From assembly GCA_043806395.1 (NCBI GenBank), contig JAZDHC010000145.1, positions 1 through 6,105 on the forward strand: 6,105 bases of DNA, in the 5' to 3' direction. The stretch is from CG2-30-40-21 sp043806395 (GTDB taxonomy: Bacteria > UBA9089 > CG2-30-40-21). Both the position numbers and the translations under genes were made by a program. A model generated the notes under the pieces. The model was not told where the DNA came from. It ran no database searches and saw only the letters and a list, made by a program, of their open reading frames with translations. Each line of letters starts with the position of its first letter. Position 1 is the stretch's first letter. This document shows positions 1 to 6,002 of the stretch, one piece after another.

Positions 1-23
1 GCGACTCTGCGTCTCTGCGGTGG
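1..23. repeat. Partial octamer-repeat element, cut by the window edge
   Basis: Read on the - strand, this is a run of octamers of the form CGCAGAGA, CGCAGAGT and a partial CGC, at 12-19, 4-11 and 1-3 on the + strand, preceded by CCAC (20-23). The layout matches the right arm of the element at 6003-6084: 8-base units capped on the outside by GTGG. The units differ in sequence (CRCNRAGD here, CACNAAGR there), so the two would be related families rather than copies. The other arm, if present, lies outside the window. No function can be assigned. Confidence 0.6.
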
Positions 24-159
24 AAAAATATCAAAATGAGAATTACTACCATTGCGTCAGTTTAAGGTTGTTGAGACACTATTCCTTATCTGCAAAGTTG
101 ACAAAGACTCAACTCTTTTCACACAAAAGCCAGAAGAGCCATTATTTTAGATTAAAGAC

Positions 160-164
160 AAGGA
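160..164 (+). promoter_or_regulatory. Ribosome binding site deciding the ABC-F start
   Basis: AAGGA lies 5 bases before the ATG at 170. The reading frame stays open upstream to a GTG at 20, but that GTG sits inside the octamer repeat. The 50 extra residues resemble no ABC-F N-terminus, whereas MLKVSGLEKSYG from 170 is the standard ABC-F opening. The site is short but supports 170 as the start. Confidence 0.6.
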
Positions 165-169
165 TAAAC

Positions 170-2035
170 ATGCTTAAAGTTAGTGGATTAGAAAAGTCTT
201 ATGGGTCGCAGGAAATTTTTAATAATGTCAGTTTTGTTATAAATCCTGGTGAACGGATTGGATTGGTTGGTAGAAATGGACACGGCAAGACAACCCTCTT
301 CAAGATGATACTTGGTGAAGAACATCCTGATGCCGGGGTTATCATTGTTCCAAAACACTATACCATCGGGCATCTTTCCCAGCATCTACGATTTACCGAG
401 GATACTGTTATGAAAGAGGGCTGCTTAAGTCTTCCTGTATCTGAGGATGGGATTGATGAAAGTTATAAAGTGGAAACCATTCTTATGGGCATTGGGTTTA
501 CCCGAGAAGATTTTGACCGCAGTCCCTTGATGCTTTCTGGTGGCTACCAGATTCGTTTGAATCTTGCCAAGGTGTTGGTCTCTGAGCCTAACCTTCTTCT
601 TCTTGACGAACCAACTAATTATCTGGACATTGTATCCATGCGCTGGCTGACGCGGTTTCTTCGCAATTGGAAGGGTGAGTTGATGATTATTACCCATGAT
701 CGTGATTTTATGGATAGCGTGACGACACATACCATGGCTATACACCGCTGTAAGATGCAAAAAATCGCCGGCCCTACCCAGAAACTGTATCAACAAATAT
801 TGTTGGAAGAAGAGATACATGAGAAGACTCGTGTTAATGACGCAAAAAAACGCAGTGAAGTGGAAGATTTTATTAATCGTTTCAGGGCAAAGGCTACAAA
901 GGCAAAGGCTGTCCAGTCGCGAATAAAGTCCCTTGAAAGGATGGAAAAATTAGAAGAACTGTCTAATATAAGAACCCTTGATTTTGCATTCAAGGAAGCA
1001 CCTTTTCCAGGTAAATTCCTGATGAATGTTGCAGATATATCGTTTTCTTATCAACAGGGATGTCCGCCGCTTATTAACGGATTAAGCATGGCTGTTGGAA
1101 AAAATGACAGAATTGCCATTATTGGTAAAAACGGAAAGGGCAAGACCACCCTTCTGGAGATGCTTGCAGGTGAATTACAACCGCAAACAGGAACAATCAA
1201 ACCCAGTCAAAATCTATCGATTGCTTATTTCGGACAGACCAATGTCAACCGCCTTAACCCTCAAAAAACAATTGAGCAGGAGATGATGGACACGCATCCT
1301 GATTGCAGCAAAGGCATTAGCCGCAAGATATGCGGGACAATGATGTTTAGTGGCGATAGTGCATTGAAAAAAATATCTGTGCTTTCCGGTGGCGAAAAGA
1401 GCAGGGTTCTGTTGGGAAAGTTGCTGGTAACCCCTGCCAATCTCCTTCTCTTAGATGAACCTACCAATCATTTAGATATGGACTCCATTGATTCATTGGT
1501 TGAGGCTATTGAGGCATTTGATGGCGGGATTATCATTGTTACCCACAGTGAAATGGTACTTCATGCCGTGGCAACTAAGCTAATTGTATTTGATGGCGGC
1601 AAGGTGGATATGTTTGAGGGAACCTATCAGGAGTTTCTGGATCGGGTAGGATGGGAAAGTGAGAGGGTAGAGGAGGAGGAGAATAACCGTTCTTCCGACA
1701 ACAAACAAAACAAAAATATTAATAAAAAAGAGCTGCGGAGGCTCAGGGCACAAATAAATGAAAGTCGCTCAAAAGTACTCGGACCCCTGCAGAAGATGAT
1801 TGCAGATGTTGAAAAAACTATCATGCTTCTGGAAAAGGATGTAGAAAAAGAAAGCCATAGCCTTGTAGAGGCTTTGGAAAAGGGCGACAGTGCAGCCATA
1901 TCAAAACTGTCCATTTCCATCAACAAATTAAACAATCGAATTGCAATTGTTTTTAAGGAGTTGGAATCGTTAACTACTAAGCATGATGTGAAATCTAAAG
2001 AATTTGAGCAAAGGTTGATAGATTTGCAGGGGTAG
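170..2035 (+). CDS. ABC-F family ATPase, YheS/ABCF3-like
   Basis: Complete 621-residue soluble protein with two ABC ATPase domains and no membrane segments. The residues seen are: first domain Walker A GRNGHGKTT (34-42), signature LSGGYQ (122-127), Walker B with LLLLDEPTNYLD (142-153) and switch THD (175-177); second domain Walker A GKNGKGKTT (319-327), signature LSGGEK (405-410), LLLLDEPTNHLD (425-436) and THS (458-460). Both catalytic glutamates are present. The interdomain linker carries RFRAKATKAKAVQSRIK (237-253), very like the linker of E. coli YheS, which is why I place it there rather than with EttA or Uup. From about residue 500 a charged tail with coiled-coil character extends to the end. 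Family knowledge: ABC-F proteins bind the ribosomal E site and use ATP to relieve stalled or non-productive states, and some give antibiotic resistance. Nothing here marks this one as a resistance factor. The stop codon falls inside an inverted repeat. The family call is firm; the exact role is not known. Confidence 0.93.
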   Translation: MLKVSGLEKSYGSQEIFNNVSFVINPGERIGLVGRNGHGKTTLFKMILGEEHPDAGVIIVPKHYTIGHLSQHLRFTEDTVMKEGCLSLPVSEDGIDESYKVETILMGIGFTREDFDRSPLMLSGGYQIRLNLAKVLVSEPNLLLLDEPTNYLDIVSMRWLTRFLRNWKGELMIITHDRDFMDSVTTHTMAIHRCKMQKIAGPTQKLYQQILLEEEIHEKTRVNDAKKRSEVEDFINRFRAKATKAKAVQSRIKSLERMEKLEELSNIRTLDFAFKEAPFPGKFLMNVADISFSYQQGCPPLINGLSMAVGKNDRIAIIGKNGKGKTTLLEMLAGELQPQTGTIKPSQNLSIAYFGQTNVNRLNPQKTIEQEMMDTHPDCSKGISRKICGTMMFSGDSALKKISVLSGGEKSRVLLGKLLVTPANLLLLDEPTNHLDMDSIDSLVEAIEAFDGGIIIVTHSEMVLHAVATKLIVFDGGKVDMFEGTYQEFLDRVGWESERVEEEENNRSSDNKQNKNINKKELRRLRAQINESRSKVLGPLQKMIADVEKTIMLLEKDVEKESHSLVEALEKGDSAAISKLSISINKLNNRIAIVFKELESLTTKHDVKSKEFEQRLIDLQG

Positions 2036-2083
2036 CGGAAGGCTTTAGCCTTCCAATAGATGGAAGGCTAAAGCCTTCCGCTA
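2033..2083. repeat. Perfect 23-bp inverted repeat with nested palindromes
   Basis: Arms 2033-2055 and 2061-2083 are exact reverse complements around the 5-base loop ATAGA. Each arm is itself nearly palindromic: GGAAGGCT TT AGCCTTCC on the left and GGAAGGCT AA AGCCTTCC on the right. The sequence can therefore fold either as one long hairpin or as two side-by-side hairpins. The first three bases are the TAG stop of the ABC-F gene. No run of T follows (CTACTTGACTTATT), so it is not a classic intrinsic terminator, though such a stem in mRNA could still stabilise the 3' end or hinder read-through. Form and place suggest a REP-like or miniature palindromic intergenic repeat. Confidence 0.85.
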
Positions 2084-2113
2084 CTTGACTTATTAAAGCA
2101 CATGTTACAAAAT

Positions 2114-2118
2114 GGAGG
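2114..2118 (+). promoter_or_regulatory. Strong Shine-Dalgarno deciding the TTG start
   Basis: GGAGG lies 9 bases before TTG at 2128. The codon directly before that TTG is an in-frame TAA (2125-2127), so translation cannot begin further upstream. The next in-frame ATG is about 130 residues into the protein, past clearly protein-like sequence. The SD spacing and the upstream stop together fix the rare TTG start. Confidence 0.8.
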
Positions 2119-2127
2119 TTATAATAA

Positions 2128-4944
2128 TTGTCTACTAATCCTACCCCTGATGTTTTTGAAAGATTAAAAAGGAAGAAATCCATTATTAAAAAAGCAGAGG
2201 TTGTCTCTGCCATATTTTTTCAGCTGAATCGGGACGAAATTGGTGCCTATATTGCTGTTATTGATAAGAATGGAAAAGAGATACAGGTAAGCTATGAAAA
2301 TTACACAGGTCATATCCGTGAATTGTTGAAAGCTATTGAAAACATAAGGGAGAAGAACAGCTTCCGTATCGATTGGGAAAATCCTGAAAACAGGGTCTAT
2401 CTTGCTGAACATGAATATCTTATTTATTCATTACAGCATTGTGACAATCTTGTTTCACAGAAGCGAAAACCTATCAGGTTTGTAGAGGTGAGCCCCTCTG
2501 GCAATGAAACGGCTATGGCTAAGGTTATTGTTTGCTTGAATGAGGCGGATGGGGTGATCAATAGTCGGATTATCTTTTCTATTCATGGAGACACATTCGA
2601 AGGCTTCTCGTTTTTAACCGAAGCCTTTGTATTGGTTGAGGACAGGATTTATCAGGTTCAACCCTTAGGTGAAAATTTTGAGAATCTTCCGGTGTTTAAC
2701 ACAGCACTTCTTCCTGTAAACCTTGAGAAATATCTTTCCTTAGTCTACTCCTATTTTGAAAATATATCTGTTTCCTATGAGGATTATAAACCAATAACAG
2801 GTGAATCCAGACAAACTCAGCCAACCATTATCTTTGAAAAGGTGGATGTGGATAATTCATTGTACTTACGGATTTCTACCTCTTTGCCTGGATTTGATGC
2901 TGGATTTTTTGATAATTATGATGTATCCAAGATTGCATCATTAAATGAGTTAGAGAAAAAAATTGTTGTCAGCGATCTTGTTGGTAAAGAAATTTATGAC
3001 TGTTTTATTGAGATTGAAAAGCTGCTTAAAAGGTATAAAAAAACGCTTAAGGACAAAAATGACTATTTTTTCGAGGATAATCTGTTTATTATTGAGGAAT
3101 CCTTAGCCAGGGAGTTTGTCTATAAAGAGTTGCCAAACCTTATCAGCCAATTTGCTATCCTTGGTGCTGAAAAATTAAAATCCTACCGAATAAAGGCAGT
3201 TACCCCAAAACTCAGCCTCTCCATGTCCCATGGCATCGATTTTCTGGAAGGGGATGTAAGCATGGAGATAGAAGGAGAAACCTTTTCGCTTTTTGATGCC
3301 TTGAATCAATACAAAAAAAGCTCCTATATTGAACTGAGCGATGGAAGCCATGCCATAATTAATGCAAACTATATCAATAAGTTGCAACGGATATTCAAAA
3401 AGCAGAAGGAAAATGTAAAAATCTCCTTTTTTGATCTGCCCATTATTGAGGAATTGATCGACGAAAAGATTGCTCAAGCATCATTTAAGCAGTCACGGGA
3501 GATATTTTTGGGATTCAATACCCTGAAAGAGGCACAATTAGATTTTCCGCAATTAAACGGAGAGCTTAGAGAGTATCAAAAGCAGGGTTATAAATGGATA
3601 AAATATCTGCAGCTGCATTCTCTGGGTGGGTGTCTGGCTGATGATATGGGGCTTGGTAAAACCATTCAGGCAATTGCCTTGCTTGCCTCTATCTACTCGG
3701 ATGAAAAAGGCGAGAAAAAGCCTTCCATGATTCTCATGCCCAAAACCCTGCTTTTTAATTGGGCAAGTGAGATAGAGAAATTCAGACCACAGCTATCCTT
3801 TTCCATCCATCATGGCACTAACCGCAACCTGAGCGAGGCTAAGACAAAAAATATTATCCTGACAACCTATGCAACCATGAGAAACGATATTGAAGAATTT
3901 AAGGAGGAGGAGTTTTGTTACATCATTCTGGATGAATCACAAAATATAAAAAACCTTAATTCTCAGGTATCCAAAGCGGTCATGCTTCTTAATTCCAATC
4001 ATCGTTTAGCCTTAAGCGGAACGCCCATCGAAAACAACTTAAGTGAGCTGTATGCCCTTTTTCGTTTTCTTAATCCCTCCATGTTTGGCAGCATAGATGA
4101 TTTTAATCATTATTATACCGTACCCATCCAGAAGGATGGTGATAAGGATGCGATGCATGAATTAAAGAAAAAGATTTATCCCTTTATCCTCCGACGGGTG
4201 AAAAAGGATGTGTTGCAGGATTTGCCTGAAAAGGTAGAGCAAACCCTGTTTGTAGAGATGTCACATGAGCAGAAGGCTTTTTACGAACAAAGGCGACGGT
4301 TTTATTATCATGCTGTCAAGTCGCAAATAGCCCAAAACGGTATTGCCAAATCACAATTTTTCATTCTGCAAGCATTAAGCGAGCTTCGTCAAATAGCCTC
4401 TATACCTGAGGCAAAAACAGATGGCAGGATAATCTCTCCAAAACGAGAGGTTATCATGGAAAATATCTTAGATGTTATTGCCAATGATCACAAGGTATTG
4501 GTTTTTGCCAATTTCTTAGATGTGCTTGATTGTCTGGCTCAGGACATGGAAAGAGAGGGGATTGATTACCTGCTGATGACCGGTGCTACTCGGGATAGGA
4601 AAACCATGGTCGAGAGGTTTCAGAATGATGATACCTACAAGGTGTTTTTAATGACACTAAAAACAGGCGGGATTGGGCTGAATCTTACCGCTGCTGATTA
4701 TATCTTTATCTTTGACCCGTGGTGGAATAAATCTGCTGAAAATCAAGCCATTGACCGAGCACACCGTATCGGACAGGATAAGACGGTCTTTAGTTATAAG
4801 CTGATAACAAAGGATACCATTGAGGAAAAGATGCTGCAATTGCAGGGGTTAAAAAGTGAACTCTTTGAAAGCCTGATCTCCACCGACGGCGCCTCCATAA
4901 AATCACTTGATGAAAGGGATGTGGAATTTGTGCTGGGGTTGTAG
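2128..4944 (+). CDS. SNF2-family helicase/translocase with a long bacterial N-terminal region
   Basis: Complete 938-residue protein. The C-terminal half has the full SNF2 motif set: Q-like LREYQKQGYKW (480-490), motif I DDMGLGKT (505-512), Ia MILMPKT (534-540), II DESQ (602-605), III ALSGTPIENN (628-637), FILRRVKKDV (686-695), IV KVLVFANF (789-796), V MTLKTGGIGLNLTAAD (842-857), DPWWN (863-867) and VI QAIDRAHRIGQ (873-883). Motif II is DESQ rather than the usual DEAQ/DEGH; the catalytic D and E are kept. Residues 1 to about 470 contain no SWIM-type cysteine pairs. The segment LSLSMSHGIDFLEGDVSMEIEG (split here as LSLSMSHGID, FLEGDVSMEI; about 362-383), followed by SLFDALNQYKKSSYI, looks like the SNF2-associated region found in many bacterial homologues. 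Family members are ATP-driven translocases on double-stranded DNA; the bacterial role is mostly unknown (RapA, which recycles RNA polymerase, is a distant cousin). It is cytoplasmic, with no signal peptide. It follows the ABC-F gene by 92 bp, but the palindrome between them argues against tight coupling. Confidence 0.93.
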   Translation: MSTNPTPDVFERLKRKKSIIKKAEVVSAIFFQLNRDEIGAYIAVIDKNGKEIQVSYENYTGHIRELLKAIENIREKNSFRIDWENPENRVYLAEHEYLIYSLQHCDNLVSQKRKPIRFVEVSPSGNETAMAKVIVCLNEADGVINSRIIFSIHGDTFEGFSFLTEAFVLVEDRIYQVQPLGENFENLPVFNTALLPVNLEKYLSLVYSYFENISVSYEDYKPITGESRQTQPTIIFEKVDVDNSLYLRISTSLPGFDAGFFDNYDVSKIASLNELEKKIVVSDLVGKEIYDCFIEIEKLLKRYKKTLKDKNDYFFEDNLFIIEESLAREFVYKELPNLISQFAILGAEKLKSYRIKAVTPKLSLSMSHGIDFLEGDVSMEIEGETFSLFDALNQYKKSSYIELSDGSHAIINANYINKLQRIFKKQKENVKISFFDLPIIEELIDEKIAQASFKQSREIFLGFNTLKEAQLDFPQLNGELREYQKQGYKWIKYLQLHSLGGCLADDMGLGKTIQAIALLASIYSDEKGEKKPSMILMPKTLLFNWASEIEKFRPQLSFSIHHGTNRNLSEAKTKNIILTTYATMRNDIEEFKEEEFCYIILDESQNIKNLNSQVSKAVMLLNSNHRLALSGTPIENNLSELYALFRFLNPSMFGSIDDFNHYYTVPIQKDGDKDAMHELKKKIYPFILRRVKKDVLQDLPEKVEQTLFVEMSHEQKAFYEQRRRFYYHAVKSQIAQNGIAKSQFFILQALSELRQIASIPEAKTDGRIISPKREVIMENILDVIANDHKVLVFANFLDVLDCLAQDMEREGIDYLLMTGATRDRKTMVERFQNDDTYKVFLMTLKTGGIGLNLTAADYIFIFDPWWNKSAENQAIDRAHRIGQDKTVFSYKLITKDTIEEKMLQLQGLKSELFESLISTDGASIKSLDERDVEFVLGL

Positions 4945-4968
4945 GGTCGTGTCAACCCTCAAGGGTCG
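4943..4968. repeat. Short AGGGT/ACCCT repeat cluster at the SNF2 stop
   Basis: AGGGTCG occurs at 4943-4949 and again at 4962-4968, 19 bp apart, with ACCCT between them at 4955-4959. ACCCT can pair with either copy: a 5-bp stem with a 7-base loop, or a 5-bp stem with a 2-base loop. The TAG stop overlaps the first copy. The stems are too short, and lack a T-run, to be called a terminator. Confidence 0.4.
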
Positions 4969-5007
4969 GATAAAGACGGGATAGTTTTGTCATTTTGATC
5001 TCACTTC

Positions 5008-5098
5008 TGTCATTTCGAACTACTGTGAGAAATCTTTACAGAAAGATAAGTTCCCTCGTCGAGTACTTCTCGGGACAAAGTACTCCTTCGGGATGACA
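5008..5098. repeat. 91-bp TGTCAT...ATGACA miniature inverted-repeat element
   Basis: The left end TGTCATTTCGAA (5008-5019) and the right end, read on the - strand as TGTCATCCCGAA, match at 10 of 12 bases. Inside are two more stems: ATCTTT/AAAGAT (5032-5037 and 5042-5047, loop ACAG) and GAGTACTT/AAGTACTC (5061-5068 and 5078-5085, 9-base loop). The element has no coding capacity. The form, TGTCATTTCGA ends with a GAGAAATCTTT core, is that of a widespread class of bacterial intergenic repeats; I cannot name a family with certainty. An extra copy of the end word (TGTCATTTTGA, 4988-4998) lies just outside the left end. Confidence 0.75.
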
Positions 5099-5139
5099 AT
5101 ATTATTTATGACATTGCACGGTTGCCGAGACAGTAGGGA

Positions 5140-5221
5140 AGTGGTGACAAATTGTCACCTGAATTTTTAGGGCTATGGGGAAAAACATAATCCTGATTTC
5201 AAAGGAGTCGAATTCGACAGG
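5140..5221 (+). pseudogene. Frameshifted remnant of a KilA-N domain gene
   Basis: From 5140 one frame reads SGDKLSPEFLGLWGK up to about 5184; from 5186 the +1 frame reads HNPDFKGVEFDR to 5221. Joined, EFLGLW(E/G)K-HNPDFKGVEFDR looks like the middle of KilA-N domain proteins, which from memory typically read EFLGIWE-L-NP-F---EFD at this place. The break is in the run GGGGAAAAA (5177-5185): removing one G gives WEK HNPDF in one frame. A TAG lies in frame just upstream (5134-5136), and the DIAR at 5110-5121 before it may be a further scrap of the same gene. After 5221 the resemblance stops. KilA-N is a DNA-binding domain of phages and mobile elements. The match rests on recalled family pattern and was not aligned, so it is moderate evidence. 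Confidence 0.5.
5143..5159. repeat. Perfect 17-bp palindrome GGTGACAA-A-TTGTCACC
   Basis: Two exact 8-base half-sites around a single central A. It has the look of a dimeric repressor operator, but it lies inside the KilA-N-like scrap, where it reads as codons for GDKLS, and it does not sit before an intact gene. No regulator for it can be named. It may simply be a chance palindrome in old coding sequence. Confidence 0.55.
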
Positions 5222-5280
5222 CTGTTACGGAATGGGAATTTGACAGGAGATGCGTACAATATGTTGTCCGTATTTCGTAG

Positions 5281-5302
5281 GGACATCCCCTTGTGGGTGT
5301 CC
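5281..5302. repeat. Short hairpin of the GTAGGGACATCCCC type
   Basis: GGACATCC (5281-5288) pairs with GGGTGTCC (5295-5302) in an 8-bp stem with one G-T wobble and a 6-base loop. With its leading CGTAG it resembles the small GTAGGG-N-CCC palindromic repeats scattered in many environmental genomes. It ends about 34 bases before recognisable helicase coding sequence begins, so it may mark the breakpoint that removed the N-terminus of that gene. No T-run follows. Confidence 0.55.
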
Positions 5303-5335
5303 GTCTGTTGATTATTCCGTTGCGTTTGTGACCAT

Positions 5336-5968
5336 ATTTCAGATGTAGTTGGTGTTGGAAAGACCTATGTTACAGCAATGCTGGCAGGTCAGATTGACGG
5401 TAGGACGCTGGTAATTGCCCCGCCGGTACTTCTTGATAAAACAAATCCCGGCTCATGGACTAATGTTTTCTCTGATTTCAGGGTATCAGCAGATTTTGAA
5501 TCACTTGGAAAACTTGACGATATTATTCATAAAGGAACAGAGAAATATAAAAATGTTATTATCGACGAAGCCCATCGTTTCAGGACAGAAACCAATACCA
5601 CTTATGAAAAATTAGCTGAGATTTGCCGTGGCAAACGGGTTATTCTGGTTACTGCTACACCTTATAATAATTCTCCAAAGGATATTTTAAGCCAGATCAA
5701 GCTCTTTCAAAATGCAAGAAAAAGCACTATTCCCAATCTTTCCGATTTGGAAGTTTTTTTTAATAGCCTTGATAAAAAACTAAAAAATCTCGATTGTCAC
5801 CATGATTATGCTCAGTACCTTAAAATTGTCAAAGAAAATGCTAAGGCAATCCGTGAAAAAGTGCTTAAATATTTGATGGTTCGTCGTACCAGAGCTGAAA
5901 TATCAGAATATTTTGCCGAAGACCTGAAAAAGCAAAACCTCAAATTCCCGGATATTGAAAAACCGTAA
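5336..5968 (+). pseudogene. Fragment of an SNF2-like DEAH helicase, first lobe only
   Basis: The frame reads ISDVVGVGKTYVTAMLAGQ from 5336: a Walker A motif with its lysine codon at 5360. It continues through VIAPPVLL, IIDEAHRF (DEAH codons 5564-5575), VTATPYNN (TATP codons 5651-5662) and LMVRRTRAEI (RRTR codons 5882-5893) to a TAA at 5966. These are helicase lobe 1 landmarks in the right order, of the type seen in large stand-alone helicases, some of which carry a phospholipase D-like nuclease domain. Lobe 2 (motifs IV-VI) is absent. The only ATG (5378) lies after Walker A and has no ribosome binding site. An in-frame TGA at 5309 closes the frame upstream, and no ATG, GTG or TTG lies between it and Walker A. 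Family members are several times longer. It is therefore a remnant truncated at both ends. Its motifs differ from those of the upstream SNF2 protein, so it is not a duplicate of that gene. Confidence 0.8.
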
Positions 5969-6002
5969 CTGCTCAATATCTTGTGGAAAGTGGAAAGGAT
6001 TA

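Larger units (their letters stand above)
4945..5335. other. Gene-free stretch made of repeats and gene debris
   Basis: No intact gene is visible on either strand. In order it holds: short repeated AGGGT/ACCCT words right after the SNF2 stop, two TGTCATTTYGA words 20 bp apart, a 91-bp inverted-repeat element, a frameshifted KilA-N-like scrap containing a 17-bp palindrome, a diverged 12-bp direct repeat, and a short hairpin directly before the helicase fragment. I see no convincing promoter or T-tailed terminator. Confidence 0.7.

Noticed and set aside
98..126. A perfect TTGACA at 98-103 as a -35 box for the ABC-F gene
   Set aside because: At 16-18 bases downstream there is only CACACAAA, nothing like a -10 box. 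The TTGACA also forms part of a weak 6-bp inverted repeat (AGTTGA/TCAACT, 96-114), so it is not good promoter evidence.
20..169. Upstream extension of the ABC-F gene to a GTG at 20
   Set aside because: The GTG lies inside the octamer repeat, the 50 extra residues do not look like an ABC-F N-terminus, and a ribosome binding site and canonical N-terminus fit the ATG at 170.
425..820. Open reading frame on the - strand within the ABC-F gene
   Set aside because: It lies wholly opposite strongly conserved ABC-F coding sequence, and its translation has no recognisable domain, so it is a shadow frame.
2033..2083. Intrinsic terminator of the ABC-F gene
   Set aside because: The stem is strong but no T-run follows, and the nested, perfectly symmetric layout fits a dispersed palindromic repeat better. 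Some terminating effect is still possible.
2085..2125. TTGACT (2085) with CAAAAT (2108), or TATAAT (2120-2125), as a promoter for the SNF2 gene
   Set aside because: Either pairing would start transcription at or after the GGAGG binding site, leaving the mRNA without it. TATAAT also has no -35 box at the right distance.
170..4944. The ABC-F and SNF2 genes as a two-gene defence or stress system
   Set aside because: They share orientation but are separated by 92 bp containing a large palindrome, each has its own ribosome binding site, and I know of no functional link between the families.
5378..5968. An intact 196-residue gene starting at ATG 5378
   Set aside because: Clear helicase homology, including Walker A, continues in frame upstream of this ATG. 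There is no ribosome binding site, and the product would have DEAH without Walker A and no second lobe.
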